A stretch of DNA of 52,284 bases from a virus, in the IMG/VR virus record IMGVR_UViG_3300029258_001145, positions 1-52,284 of that record; one strand, 5' to 3'. Made by a program: the position numbers and the translations under genes. Shown piece by piece: positions 35,538 through 45,022 of this stretch (its first letter is position 1; each line of letters starts with the position of its first letter). The notes under the pieces are model-generated. The model saw nothing but the letters and a program-made list of their open reading frames with translations. It did no database searches and was not told the origin of the DNA.

Positions 35538-38270
35538 TCAGTACTCGGTTGGAGTCACCACACCACCCGTGGAATTGGCCGGTGCGACAGAGCGCCATGC
35601 GCCATCTTCGCGCACGGCCGGCCTGACCTCTGGCCCCGTCAACTCAGTCGTCTGGTCGGACTCTGGCCGCCGGATCGTATAGCGTGGGTTCATCAACTTT
35701 TTGGAGGCCAGGCGCACCGTCTTCTCAAGTACAACCTGGGTGTTCAGCGGGTCGGCAAAGTCGTAAGAAATGGCGATGATCCGCGCATCGACATCAATGC
35801 CAAGATCAGAATCCTCAATGGGGACTGTCGCCCCCAACACAAGTCTTTCGTCGGACGCATCAAAGCCGGGAACCTTCGTCAGGTCACGTAGCGATATCTG
35901 ATACGAAACCTCTGGAGACGAGACCACGGAAAGGCGGCTGTTCGCATCCTGCCAAAGCGTGTTGGCCAGCGAACCGGGTGTGATGGGTGGCTCGGTCTCA
36001 GGGCCCAGCCACACAGACACATAGCGGAGAGCCTGGAGGTACTCGGCCATCGTCCAAAGGATCTGTTTGGTTGACCCGCCAATTGACGCACGGAACGGAT
36101 AAACCTTACAGACCAGCTCCTTGTCTTCGGCAATCGTTATCGAACCACTGATATCGTGATGAGATTCCGCGTAGGCACTCGTGGTAATGTCGGAGTCTGA
36201 TGCGTAGAACGTGTCCGTGTCATAGGCACCCGCAGAACCGAGTTCCCTGGAGTCGAGTTCAATGCGGGCCATCTCGGTTGTTGACGAACTCTGGGCATAG
36301 GTCTTCCCGTCGTTCCACAAGGTGAAACCGGCCCCCACGTACACACTCGCCTTGCCCGGCACATACCGGACAGCGATTCCAGGGAAACTCAGGTATTGGC
36401 TGTCAAACGGATCGTGGGCAACCAGGACATAATCACCCACACTCACGGCCCACGTATTGGGATCGCCCGGATAGGTCAGCCACGCGGCACTCCCATCACT
36501 CGCAGCATTGCCCAGTGTCGAGTTCTCGAAATGCACCCGGGCAGCACCCGAGCCGTCTGTCACAAAGCCACAGGCACCCGTCTTAACGCGGTCTGTAGCC
36601 GTATTGTCGGTGAAGTTGACCCTGAACCCGGGCGGGAAGTATGTCGATGCGGACAGGCCCGTTATGTCGATGTAGCGGACCGAGGTTGTGAGGTGGTCGC
36701 CATCTACCGTACCCACCAAATCGGAGGGCCAACCATCAGCGGCACTGAGTGGATAGCCAAGGGCATATTTGTCGGCAGCTTGGCCCGTATCGAGAGAGCC
36801 GAGCGAGCAGAGGTCCGACCCACCAAGCGTCGGCCATCCATCAACATCACCCGATATGTCGATGCCCGTGACCAATAACAACAGCTCGCCGTCCGATGCC
36901 GTGATGGCTGAGTCAATGGTTACTGTTGCATCGCCCGAACCATCGGCAGTGTCACCAGACGAAACCGCGAAATCCCAATCGGCGGCAGAGGCATTATTGA
37001 AATAGCCCGATGAGGTTTGGTGAATCAGTGCATCAGTGCCAACGACGAGGCCAACAGGTAGGTCCTTCAGGTTCAGCGTCGTGGTTGAAGAATGGACACC
37101 ATCAACCGTCGCTGCGACTAGCCTGGTTGTGACATCGCCCCAGCCTGTCAACTGGGAGAGTGTGCCACCAGGAGCATAGTTCCGTGATGTGGGCTGGTCG
37201 GGCCGATCGAAGATACCGACCCTACGACTGTAGGCCGTGATGGCCGACGGAGATGGGAGTTCGGAGAGTAACGATCCACTGGAATCGCGAACGACTCTGA
37301 CCAAGTCACCAACCGCAAAGTCTGATGGCGTCGAGGCCATGGTACAAATCTGTGTAGACTCAACGGAATCACTAATCTCTAGCCGTGTTGTTTCTGTCGC
37401 AGATTCGAGATAGTAGCCATTCAACTGGTCATCTTCGCCTATTGGCCCATCGCCACCAAGCGGATCGGCAAGGGTCAGATCATCGCCGCTCTTCGCCGTT
37501 ATCTCCCAGGCATTGTCGCCGATATCACCAAATTCGAGGGCACCCGAAGGCACCCGCCCGCGTGGTACGATGACCGACGCAAGGCCAGTCGTAGATACCG
37601 CCTTCTTGACGGTCAGAAGGTTGCGCCCAAACTCAACGGGCGCTGTCGTTGTGCCCGACCCTGTTTCGGCAATATCAATGCGGTAGTCTGTCGAACCGTT
37701 CCTACGCAGCCTGAGTTCGTAGTCGGGGAACTTGGCCGTCAGGTCCCTGAGTAGTTCGAGTGCCGTATAGCCATCCCACGCGAGTTCGACCCAGTCCGTA
37801 GGTGTCACGGTTCCGCGAACAATCCAGGATGGACAGTTCGTGTTGCCTATGACGTAGGTGTCAATAATTTGGTGCGCCGTCAGCCGGATTGCCCCAAGAT
37901 TCCGGCGCATTGTACCGCCAGAAGGCTGATATTCGACCAGGAAGTTTTTCAGGTCCCAAAGGAGCGGGTCACCAACAATAGAAAGAAAGGCATGGCCGTT
38001 ATCGGCCCTGACCTCATTGATACCCGAAACCCGCCACTCCCAGACATCATCTGTGTCCGAATCCTCAATGCGGATAATGGTGTCAATGGCTAGGTCATCG
38101 TACCACGCCCAATCGTTGCCCTCAGAATCGAAGCGGGTTGCTGTCAATTCAAGGGTTTCATCGGCAGCCAATGATGTTTTTTGGAGCCCCGCGACCACAC
38201 CAACAATTACCGATTGGCGAGTGCCAGAATCACATTCCGGCGCATCCCAAATCTCGAAATGGTACGCCAT
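35538..38270 (-). CDS. Tail tip/hub protein, large
   Basis: 910 residues between tape measure and Dit-like genes. The first ~200 residues (RIEDSDTDDVWEWRVSGINEV; HAFLSIVGDPLLWDLKNFL; YTALELLRDLTAKFPDYELRLRR) look like the hub domain of siphovirus tail-associated proteins. The middle is a string of beta-rich modules with repeated VDGDHLTTSVRYID-like segments. The C-terminus again resembles hub (AEYLQALRYVSVWLGPETEPP...). It likely anchors or is the central tail spike. Start overlaps the tape measure stop by 1 bp. Confidence 0.7.
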   Translation of the reverse strand: MAYHFEIWDAPECDSGTRQSVIVGVVAGLQKTSLAADETLELTATRFDSEGNDWAWYDDLAIDTIIRIEDSDTDDVWEWRVSGINEVRADNGHAFLSIVGDPLLWDLKNFLVEYQPSGGTMRRNLGAIRLTAHQIIDTYVIGNTNCPSWIVRGTVTPTDWVELAWDGYTALELLRDLTAKFPDYELRLRRNGSTDYRIDIAETGSGTTTAPVEFGRNLLTVKKAVSTTGLASVIVPRGRVPSGALEFGDIGDNAWEITAKSGDDLTLADPLGGDGPIGEDDQLNGYYLESATETTRLEISDSVESTQICTMASTPSDFAVGDLVRVVRDSSGSLLSELPSPSAITAYSRRVGIFDRPDQPTSRNYAPGGTLSQLTGWGDVTTRLVAATVDGVHSSTTTLNLKDLPVGLVVGTDALIHQTSSGYFNNASAADWDFAVSSGDTADGSGDATVTIDSAITASDGELLLLVTGIDISGDVDGWPTLGGSDLCSLGSLDTGQAADKYALGYPLSAADGWPSDLVGTVDGDHLTTSVRYIDITGLSASTYFPPGFRVNFTDNTATDRVKTGACGFVTDGSGAARVHFENSTLGNAASDGSAAWLTYPGDPNTWAVSVGDYVLVAHDPFDSQYLSFPGIAVRYVPGKASVYVGAGFTLWNDGKTYAQSSSTTEMARIELDSRELGSAGAYDTDTFYASDSDITTSAYAESHHDISGSITIAEDKELVCKVYPFRASIGGSTKQILWTMAEYLQALRYVSVWLGPETEPPITPGSLANTLWQDANSRLSVVSSPEVSYQISLRDLTKVPGFDASDERLVLGATVPIEDSDLGIDVDARIIAISYDFADPLNTQVVLEKTVRLASKKLMNPRYTIRRPESDQTTELTGPEVRPAVREDGAWRSVAPANSTGGVVTPTEY

Positions 38271-41200
38271 CAGACGAACACCCTGCCCGCAGCGATCTCT
38301 TGTTTGACCACCGCACCACCAAGTCCAGCATCCAGACCACCACCCGTATTCCTGACAATGGCGCGGTTACTCCCGGCGATATCCTGAAGCACGGCAAGCG
38401 AAGACAGCAGAATCGCATTCATCTGCATCCCGGCTGTTTCAGATAGGCCCGCCGCTGTCGAGTGGTGAACTGTTGAGCCTGTAGGTGTTGTGACATTCGG
38501 TGCTGCGGCCGACCGTGGTTCGTCGGGCGGATACAGCAGGTCCCAGAGGTTTTGATATTCTCGGGTCTGGAGTTCCTTTAGCCGCTCAATGACCCCCCCG
38601 GTGACACCGGCTTCAATGGCCTCATTCAATGCCTGTTGCTGGCGAATCTGTAGTTGGAGTAGGCGGGCCTCTTCATCGAGTCCTGCGGCATAGAGTTCCC
38701 TGACCCGAATGTCCTCAATGAGCGAAAGCTGGTAGCGTTCCTGTGCTTCAGCGGCGAGTTCGGCAGCCTCGGCGATCTCCTCAAACAGACCTGCGAGTTC
38801 GGCTTCCTGGAGCGCCTTCAGTGCCTCGACGAGATCGTCTGATGCGCCATCCTCAATGGCTTCATTCAACTCCCTTTGGTGCTTGAGTTGGAGTTGAAGG
38901 ATCTCGTAGCCTTCATTCATGCCCCGCACCTGGAGTGTGCGTAGCCTGATGTCCTCTTCAAGCGCGGTCGGGTCGTATATCGTCTCGACAACCTCATTCA
39001 GGCCATCAATGAACTGATCCCATTCAAGCCCCAGGATCTCGCGGAGTGCGGCAAGCTGGTCCTCTGACCACCCATCCTCGATGGCCTTGTTTAGTTCGTT
39101 GCGTTGTTCGATCTCCTTCTGGCGCATCTCCAGTTCGTCGCCCTGGAGGCCGATCAGTGAACGGCGATCTTCGAGTGAGAGGTCTATCGCTGCAGCTTCT
39201 TTCGCTAGGCGTGCCGCTTCCTTGGCCGCCTTCGCCTCTTCCTCCCTGGCCCTGGCCAACTCTTCTAGTGCCTGGATCTCCGCTAGACGGGCACGGGTTT
39301 CGACGTCCCAACCGGCGGCCTCTGCGGCGGCCAGTTCCTTGCGATTGTCAATCTCGCGCCGTAGTGCCTCGGACTCTTCGGTCAGGCCCAGGGCCGCCAG
39401 TTCCCGCACGTCCAGGCTTTCGTGATACAGCGCCGTGACCTCGGCCATCTTGTCGGCCAAGAGTTGTTCGAGTTTCAGGCGTTCGGCTTCGATCTCTAGC
39501 GGATCGGTGGTGCGCGGTTGGGCTGTACGGGTCAGGGCATCTAGTTGGGCATTCAGGTCCTCGAACCACGCAGTCAGGCTTGACGGCGTTCCACCAACGG
39601 CATCCTCGAATTGTTCGACCGATTCTTGGAAACGCTCAGTCGCCTCGCGTTCTCGGTCGAGGCGGTCAAGCTCCATCTGCTGGTGACGTGCGCGGCTGGC
39701 CGCATCCTCTTCAAAGAGGCCCCTGATGCCGCTTACCATACTCCCGATAAGCGGAACAACAGCACCCTGGAATGCGGTGGCATTGAGTTGGGCGGGGGAG
39801 AAGCCTACGCCCCCCTCGCTTTCGGCGGCCTCACGAACCGCTGCCCACGCATCAGCGGCATCCCAAACGACACCCGCAGTCAGTCCAATTGTGCGGTTGA
39901 CCTCTTCCAGGGCCGAGCCGACAGCCTGGAGGCCCTCGTGCCAGTCAGTTGTTTCGTCGGCGACGTACTCTAGGCTGCCGGCCACCCCGGCCAATTCGGT
40001 ACGAACAGGCGCGAGATCCAGCCCGAGCCACGGACTGATGCCGGACAATCCACCGCCACCGGCACCCGACCAGCGGTCGGCAGTCGATTGGATGAATGCC
40101 TGTTCGGCCTGTTCTTTCGCCGCCTTGATGGCTTCCGTGAGTTGTTCGTAGGCGGTCTTGGTGTCTTCAACATCTTTCTTTACACCCTGCTGCTCCTTCC
40201 GCCATTTCTCCATGAACTCGTCAAGAGTCGGCGGAAGCGTGATGGCCTCCATCTCGTCGCCAGTGCCCCTCACCAGTTCAAAGACGTCGGACCATGTTTC
40301 TTTCAGATCAGAAAAAGCGCCCTTCGGGTCTAGTTCATAGATTGCCTTGTCAATGGCATTGAGGGTCTTGAGGATACCGCCGAAAATGGCCGCAGCCTCG
40401 GCCGCCTTCTCTGCCGTCTGCCGGAAGTCTTCCATTGACTCCCTGGCCTCATCGACGTCCGGGATGAACTCCTCGATTACGGGCAGAAACTCAGTGGCGA
40501 CAATCTCTTTGGCTTCGCGGAACATCGCGCCGAGTTGGCGGGTGGTTCCCTGCGTTGTGTCAAGCGTCTCTTCAAGGTTGCCGACCTGTACACCGGCCCG
40601 GTCGTACATCAGCGCCACAGCGGCCAGCGCCTTCTCTTCGCGGGTTACCTCGCTGATGTGGTTCTTCTTGGTATCGAGCAGAACTTGCTCTTTGAGGGCT
40701 GCTTCGTCGTAGTACAGGCCGAGCCGTTTCAGCGCCTCACGCTCTCCCGTGAGTGCCGATGTGAGGGCGTGTAGAACCTGCTCGGTGGGAAGATTGTTGA
40801 ATGCCGCCACGTCACCAGCGAGCCGGACGATCTGTTCCGACATTTCGGCCGACGCCTTGGCCGATGCACCCATACCCTGCGCCACGACCGCCGTGGTGGC
40901 CATCATCTCACGGGCTTCTGTGACCGTGAGCCCCATCTTGTTGGCGTACTCGCCCAAGAACTCATCCGCCTCTTTGATGGCGGGCCCGAGGGCGATACGG
41001 AACTTGTCGGCGGTCTCCTGGACCGCAGCACCCGTCTCAAGTACGAACTGCGTGAACTTGATCGTGCCCGCCACGGCAGCAGCACCGGCCACAGCAGCAT
41101 ACGCCGACTTCAGGGAATGAAGGCCCTGTGTAAGCTTGTTGGTGCTTTTCTTTTGGGTCTCGTTCGCGCCCTCTTGTTCGCGCTGCGCTTTGGCTACATC

Positions 41201-41290
41201 ACGAAGGGCTTTCGAGATTAACGCTAGGTCGCTCTCGGCATTGCCGGTATGTACGCCTACTTTCAGGCCAGCATCTTCGTGGGCACTCAT
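38270..41290 (-). CDS. Tape measure protein
   Basis: 1006 residues. N-terminal helical region (AQREQEGANETQKKSTNKLTQGLHSLKSAYAAVAG), hydrophobic Ala-rich helices (40-100), the PhageMin_Tail-like segment (AAFNNLPTEQVLHALTSALTGEREALKRLGL) near 165-195, and C-terminal tandem helical repeats of about 60-70 residues built on RELNEAIEDG and LREL-type motifs. It sets tail length; at roughly 1.5 angstrom per residue a tail near 150 nm would follow. Confidence 0.88.
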   Translation of the reverse strand: MSAHEDAGLKVGVHTGNAESDLALISKALRDVAKAQREQEGANETQKKSTNKLTQGLHSLKSAYAAVAGAAAVAGTIKFTQFVLETGAAVQETADKFRIALGPAIKEADEFLGEYANKMGLTVTEAREMMATTAVVAQGMGASAKASAEMSEQIVRLAGDVAAFNNLPTEQVLHALTSALTGEREALKRLGLYYDEAALKEQVLLDTKKNHISEVTREEKALAAVALMYDRAGVQVGNLEETLDTTQGTTRQLGAMFREAKEIVATEFLPVIEEFIPDVDEARESMEDFRQTAEKAAEAAAIFGGILKTLNAIDKAIYELDPKGAFSDLKETWSDVFELVRGTGDEMEAITLPPTLDEFMEKWRKEQQGVKKDVEDTKTAYEQLTEAIKAAKEQAEQAFIQSTADRWSGAGGGGLSGISPWLGLDLAPVRTELAGVAGSLEYVADETTDWHEGLQAVGSALEEVNRTIGLTAGVVWDAADAWAAVREAAESEGGVGFSPAQLNATAFQGAVVPLIGSMVSGIRGLFEEDAASRARHQQMELDRLDREREATERFQESVEQFEDAVGGTPSSLTAWFEDLNAQLDALTRTAQPRTTDPLEIEAERLKLEQLLADKMAEVTALYHESLDVRELAALGLTEESEALRREIDNRKELAAAEAAGWDVETRARLAEIQALEELARAREEEAKAAKEAARLAKEAAAIDLSLEDRRSLIGLQGDELEMRQKEIEQRNELNKAIEDGWSEDQLAALREILGLEWDQFIDGLNEVVETIYDPTALEEDIRLRTLQVRGMNEGYEILQLQLKHQRELNEAIEDGASDDLVEALKALQEAELAGLFEEIAEAAELAAEAQERYQLSLIEDIRVRELYAAGLDEEARLLQLQIRQQQALNEAIEAGVTGGVIERLKELQTREYQNLWDLLYPPDEPRSAAAPNVTTPTGSTVHHSTAAGLSETAGMQMNAILLSSLAVLQDIAGSNRAIVRNTGGGLDAGLGGAVVKQEIAAGRVFV

Positions 41291-41638
41291 CTATTCAGTC
41301 TTCCTTCGGACAGCCTTCATATAGGCCGTGTCCATAGCGCGGATCAGGGTGCGGAACGTCTGTGTCTCCGTGATGCCCTCCGTCTGGATGAAGTCCGAGA
41401 CTGATGCCCGTGGAATCGGGGCCATACCGCCCATGGAAATCGGGCGGTCGGTGGTCAGATCCCAAAAGGCATCGGTCAGCCATGTCAAATGGTCCGGTAG
41501 TGTCGGGTGGCCTTGGTGTTCTTTGCCATCAGCATCTAGCCAGTAGTCCCAGCCTTCGGTTCGGTGTCCTCCTTCGATTCGCTCTTGGATGGCTTTGTTT
41601 CGGAGGAAGTCGCCGTATCGGACTCGCCACTCAATGAT
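41291..41638 (-). CDS. Tail assembly chaperone, frameshift extension (T part of G-T)
   Basis: A 115-codon frame in the -1 register continues past the G-like stop at 41536, down to 41291. It reads as good protein (KIIEWRVRYGDFLRNKAIQ, EGWDYWLDADGKEHQGHP, LPDHLTWLTDAFWDL) and has no sensible start of its own; the ATG at 41488 would cut it in the middle. With the slip site it gives a ~254-residue G-T fusion, as in lambda gpGT. Such fusions load the tape measure. Confidence 0.78.
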   Translation of the reverse strand: MIEWRVRYGDFLRNKAIQERIEGGHRTEGWDYWLDADGKEHQGHPTLPDHLTWLTDAFWDLTTDRPISMGGMAPIPRASVSDFIQTEGITETQTFRTLIRAMDTAYMKAVRRKTE

Positions 41639-42054
41639 TTTCCCAGGCGGTCCGTGGCCTCCTTGAGATCATCAAAGCGGAAGAGTTCCTTGTCGCGCCC
41701 CTTCCTGCGGACGGCCTCACGGAAGTCGGGAACCTCAAGCATGAGATCCACAGCACCGTCTTCGGAAAACGGGATTGGGCGGGCCTCGTAGGACAACTCC
41801 CAATCGACCAGTACGGTGCCAGCCAGGACGCGGGCCCACGCCTCGCCGATCTCTTCCTCTGAAAGCGTCTGTTCCTGTTCCTGGAGAAGCGGCTTGATGT
41901 GTTCGAGGACGCGGTTTTTGAACGCCTTCGAATGCCGCTCACTGGCGATCCTGACCGGGATCTCTACATCACCGACCAGGACCGTTGTCCACACGCCTTC
42001 TGCCCCCTTGGCGCGGTCTACACCACGCTTGAGAACATCCTTCAAATCCGCCAT
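41536..42054 (-). CDS. Tail assembly chaperone (G-like)
   Basis: 172 residues between the tail tube and tape measure genes. WTTVLVGDVEIPVRIASERHSKAFKNRVLEHI and LSYEARPIPFSEDGAVDLMLEVPDFREAV are typical of siphovirus chaperones. The last ~33 residues after the slip site are Ser/Thr/Glu/Lys-rich and look like an unselected tail. Slippage at GGGAAAA makes the longer form. Confidence 0.78.
   Translation of the reverse strand: MADLKDVLKRGVDRAKGAEGVWTTVLVGDVEIPVRIASERHSKAFKNRVLEHIKPLLQEQEQTLSEEEIGEAWARVLAGTVLVDWELSYEARPIPFSEDGAVDLMLEVPDFREAVRRKGRDKELFRFDDLKEATDRLGKSLSGESDTATSSETKPSKSESKEDTEPKAGTTG
41638..41644 (-). promoter_or_regulatory. Programmed -1 frameshift slippery site GGGAAAA
   Basis: In the zero frame the codons read CTG GGA AAA, so the heptamer G-GGA-AAA allows both tRNAs to slip back one base, as at GGGAAAG in lambda G-T. 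The -1 frame is open from here to 41291 and encodes the chaperone extension. Confidence 0.75.
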
Positions 42055-42072
42055 CAGTTTGCCTCCTGAAGT

Positions 42073-42092
42073 GGGGGCCCCGAAGGGCCCCC
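42073..42092 (-). promoter_or_regulatory. UUCG-capped hairpin after tail tube gene
   Basis: On the minus strand GGGGGCCC, loop TTCG, GGGCCCCC: eight GC pairs and a stable tetraloop, between the tail tube stop (42100) and chaperone start (42054). No U-tract follows, so it is more likely an RNA-stability or partial-termination element. Confidence 0.6.
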
Positions 42093-42099
42093 GGTTGGT

Positions 42100-43248
42100 C
42101 TATGCAGCCATCTTCGTTATGTGGACCGTGTAGCCGGTCGTCGCGTCCTTCGACGCCTCCCACTTCACGTTTTCCATGATGTCCGAGTCGATGCCCGGCG
42201 TCTTCGTGTCATCGTCCGCGAAGTAGATGCAGGGCAGGTGGACACCATAGGCATTGCCCGCCGTATCCTGGAACGCGAAGAACAGTGCTGACTGCGTGTG
42301 GGCCAGCCACTTCGTCTTGATGTCATTGTTCGCGAAATAGAGGCTGATCGTGCCCTCGGCCGTGACCGTGCCAAGCCCGATATCGTTCGGATCAGTCGAG
42401 CCACAGACGTCCTGGCTACGCAGCGGATTCGTGATGTTGATGGTTGCGCCCGTCACCGTGACATCGGCGGGCGTAGTGCCCTCCCCCACAATGACTAGGT
42501 TTGAGACCGCATTCATGATCTTCGTTGAGGTCGCTGCCGTGGGAGACCCCGTTCCAATCGTTGAAGAGTCAACGTTTTCGGTGTTGCCCATGAATGGGAA
42601 CGAGACCGAAACCTTGTCTTTTGCCTTGAACGACAGGTCCATCCCCCCACACCGGCAGCCTAGCCAGTTGGAAAAGACGTTCGTGAGGTCGGTATGTTCG
42701 CGCTCGAACGAGAACGACCGAGTCTCTGTGCCGTTCTTCACGACAGCACCCGAGATGGTCACACTTTGACCGGCACTCTCGGTCGTTGCGGGATTCGGGT
42801 AGACGCCGAGTGCGCCAGCGGCGGCGGCCTCGACGTAGTAGACGCGGTTCAGGCTCGACGCACTGAAGCCGCTGACCTTGACGAACTGGCCGACCTCGAA
42901 CGAGCCGAGGCCACTACCCGAGTCGGTTAACTCGGTGGCCGTTGCGGCAATCGACGTGTCGGTCACCGAGGTCTCGGCCCCGAAGTCGGCCGACCGAATT
43001 GCAGACGTGATGAACTCGTCATACGTGCCGAAACTCAACTCGCCCGGCAGCTCACCGACCGAACCATAGCCAGTCTCGATGATGTCACCACGCTGGGCAT
43101 CACCAACGAGTTCGGCACTCTTCATGGTGCTCTTGGTGCCCTTAAACCCGTCACCCGTGGTACGAAGAATCTGAAGGGCCGATGCGGGCGTAGTGCCCCT
43201 GGTTACCTCTTCGATGTACCGGAAGGCCACAGAAGAACTGTCAGCCAT
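42100..43248 (-). CDS. Major tail (tube) protein
   Basis: 382 residues starting ADSSSVAFRYIEEVTRGTTPASALQILRTTGDGFK, the usual start of siphovirus tail tube proteins, with KSAELVGDAQRGDIIETGYGSVGELPGELSFGTYDEF, and an extra Ig-like domain in the middle. C-terminal KWEASKDATTGYTVHITKM. It has AAAGGAGCAGG before the ATG and lies behind the terminator-like hairpin at 43287-43326. Polymerises into the tail tube. Confidence 0.87.
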   Translation of the reverse strand: MADSSSVAFRYIEEVTRGTTPASALQILRTTGDGFKGTKSTMKSAELVGDAQRGDIIETGYGSVGELPGELSFGTYDEFITSAIRSADFGAETSVTDTSIAATATELTDSGSGLGSFEVGQFVKVSGFSASSLNRVYYVEAAAAGALGVYPNPATTESAGQSVTISGAVVKNGTETRSFSFEREHTDLTNVFSNWLGCRCGGMDLSFKAKDKVSVSFPFMGNTENVDSSTIGTGSPTAATSTKIMNAVSNLVIVGEGTTPADVTVTGATINITNPLRSQDVCGSTDPNDIGLGTVTAEGTISLYFANNDIKTKWLAHTQSALFFAFQDTAGNAYGVHLPCIYFADDDTKTPGIDSDIMENVKWEASKDATTGYTVHITKMAA

Positions 43249-43286
43249 GTTCCTGCTCCTTTTTGTGGCCTCTTACGGCCCAGAAG

Positions 43287-43326
43287 AAAAAGGGGCGGCA
43301 CCTCCGACATTGGAGGCCCGCCCCAC
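43287..43326 (-). terminator. Intrinsic terminator before tail tube gene
   Basis: Minus strand GTGGGGCGGGCCTCC pairs with GGAGGTGCCGCCCC around AATGTC and is followed by five T. Shares the GTGGGGCG...CGCCCC design with the hairpins at 10593-10635 and 47871-47908, but no TTGACC promoter precedes it here. Confidence 0.75.
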
Positions 43327-43347
43327 GGCGCTCTTTCGCTATGTTTC

Positions 43348-43788
43348 CTAGACTACCGTGAACTGCTCATCATATTCGTAGGGAACCTCAACGTCGGTCT
43401 GGAACCAGTTCCCCACGGGCCCAATGGACCGGATTGTTGGCGTCCGATACTGCACACTCGCAGCACCGGACTCCTCTTGTTTGCCACGGAACGCGGCGGC
43501 CACCGTCACGGCCCTAGACGTTCCAGCCCCCGCCCCCAGGTGGCGAAGTGTGAACAGCGACAGAATCAGTAGGCCGGGGTGTCTGTACAGGTTCGTTCCG
43601 GCCCCAACATCAGCCTGGAACGCGCTTTCCGTCGCCGTGGCATAGGTCACAACCATATACCCGTCTACGTTGTCTGTATCTGGATCGGGCACCTCGGTTG
43701 CTGTATTCGCCCAAAGCACGTCAAAGCCCGTCGGCTTGTTCGTGTTCACACGAGCCTCAATGAGGGCGCGGGCCGTCGTCTCACTCAC
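43348..43788 (-). CDS. Tail terminator-like protein
   Basis: 146 residues in the classical position between the neck protein and tail tube genes. ARALIEARVNTNKPTGFDVLWANT, then ILSLFTLRHLGAGAGTSRAVTVAAAFRGKQ and VGNWFQTDVEVPYEYDE fit DUF4128-type terminators. It closes the tail tube ring and joins it to the head. 4-bp overlap with the upstream gene. Confidence 0.72.
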   Translation of the reverse strand: MSETTARALIEARVNTNKPTGFDVLWANTATEVPDPDTDNVDGYMVVTYATATESAFQADVGAGTNLYRHPGLLILSLFTLRHLGAGAGTSRAVTVAAAFRGKQEESGAASVQYRTPTIRSIGPVGNWFQTDVEVPYEYDEQFTVV

Positions 43789-44273
43789 TTGAACCTCCCG
43801 GCCCGGAGCATCGACTTGACGGCCTCAACGGACGCCCTCACAAAGCCGGTACCAGACTTGATCGACCCGGCCCGCATTGTACTTCCGCCGGACCTCGAAC
43901 TCGTGCCTGTCACGACGCCGTACTCCAGCGCCTTGGCATAGGGGACATTGTTTGATAGGCCGATGTATTTGGGGATCAACTGAAACTCGCCCTTCAGGGC
44001 GTCCATGGCATTGTTGGCCCGATTTCTCGACTGTGCTTCTGCCGCCCGCCGGGTTCCCGGACCCTCACCAAATTCCCAGGACGAAAAATGGTCGAGGCTC
44101 ACATCCCACGACCCAACGAAGCGCCCGGTATCAACGGGGCTCGCGGTCATTATCATTCGAAGAAGCTGGAAAACCACCTTCCGCAGTCGGTCGTTGTAGG
44201 CGCCTGTCACGCCGTCATTGATCCACTTGTCGGCCAACGCCTCAAATCCGGCAGAATCGACAATCTTCGTCAT
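43785..44273 (-). CDS. Neck protein, HK97 gp10-like
   Basis: 162 residues. RKVVFQLLRMIMTASPVDTGRFVGSWDV and NNVPYAKALEYG(VV) carry the S-P-V-D-T-G-x-F-x-x-S and P-Y-A-x-x-L-E-Y-G motifs of gp10-like proteins. It sits at the head-tail interface. Coupled to both neighbours by 4-bp overlaps. Confidence 0.8.
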   Translation of the reverse strand: MTKIVDSAGFEALADKWINDGVTGAYNDRLRKVVFQLLRMIMTASPVDTGRFVGSWDVSLDHFSSWEFGEGPGTRRAAEAQSRNRANNAMDALKGEFQLIPKYIGLSNNVPYAKALEYGVVTGTSSRSGGSTMRAGSIKSGTGFVRASVEAVKSMLRAGRFK

Positions 44274-44662
44274 CCGCCAATCCTCAGGTGCGCCTGCCAG
44301 GACACGATTTCATTGCCGGTGCCGTGGTCTACGAGGCCGACAATCTTCCATTGTGCATTCGCGCGCTCGGTCGAAAACTCGATGACATCACCCTTCCGGG
44401 GGTCATCTGGCAAGCCATCATTCACGATGATCCCGAAGCGGTCTCCCGGCTGGACCGCCCCGTCGTTCCTGAGTTGGTCCGCCGTCGCACTCCACCACGC
44501 CATAGTCATGGTGTGAGGGAATCCGGCGGGTTCGGACGGTGTGAGCGCCTGGGTCGTGGTGCTGTACGTCCCGTCCGTCAGACGACGGAACAACACATCG
44601 GCCTCGGCCACCTTCGCCGCCGCCTTCACGGCCCGGGTCAACTTGCCATCGAGGAGACCCAC
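44270..44662 (-). CDS. Head-tail joining-like protein
   Basis: 130 residues between connector and gp10-like genes. GDVIEFSTERANAQWKIVGLVDHGTGNEIVSWQAHL resembles head-closure proteins. The first 60 residues include FRRLTDGTYSTTTQALTP. Assignment rests mainly on position. Confidence 0.6.
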   Translation of the reverse strand: MGLLDGKLTRAVKAAAKVAEADVLFRRLTDGTYSTTTQALTPSEPAGFPHTMTMAWWSATADQLRNDGAVQPGDRFGIIVNDGLPDDPRKGDVIEFSTERANAQWKIVGLVDHGTGNEIVSWQAHLRIGG

Positions 44663-45012
44663 TAGACGTAGCCTTCAACCGCCAGGAACGGCGTCTCACC
44701 ATTCGTGTACGGCATGAAAAACACGTCTTCGTGGCCCCACGAATACGTCTGGCCGGATGCGCCTTCGGGCACATAGATTCGGCCTTGCTGCTCGCCGTCC
44801 GGTGTAGCTTCAACCAGTGCTTTGGTCCGGGCGATATAGCACGCCTTTGAGGCATAGCCGATCTTGACAAACGACACGGCGACCCCGGCACCGGCCCCAT
44901 CATTGAACGTCTGGGTTTCCGAGCCGGAGAGCACCTTTTCGCCCGTACCATCGCCGGCCGAGTGTGTGAGTTCGTTGGTATAGGGCGGTGCGCCCGTAAT
45001 TCCCTTACTCAT
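44662..45012 (-). CDS. Hypothetical virion protein, 116 aa
   Basis: Beta-rich, Gly/Thr-rich sequence (SGSETQTFNDGAGAGVAVSFVKIGYASKACYIARTKALV; RIYVPEGASGQTYSWGHEDVFFMPY), resembling minor structural or decoration proteins. One-base overlap with the next gene. Role unknown. Confidence 0.6.
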   Translation of the reverse strand: MSKGITGAPPYTNELTHSAGDGTGEKVLSGSETQTFNDGAGAGVAVSFVKIGYASKACYIARTKALVEATPDGEQQGRIYVPEGASGQTYSWGHEDVFFMPYTNGETPFLAVEGYV

Positions 45013-45022
45013 GTCATCTCCA

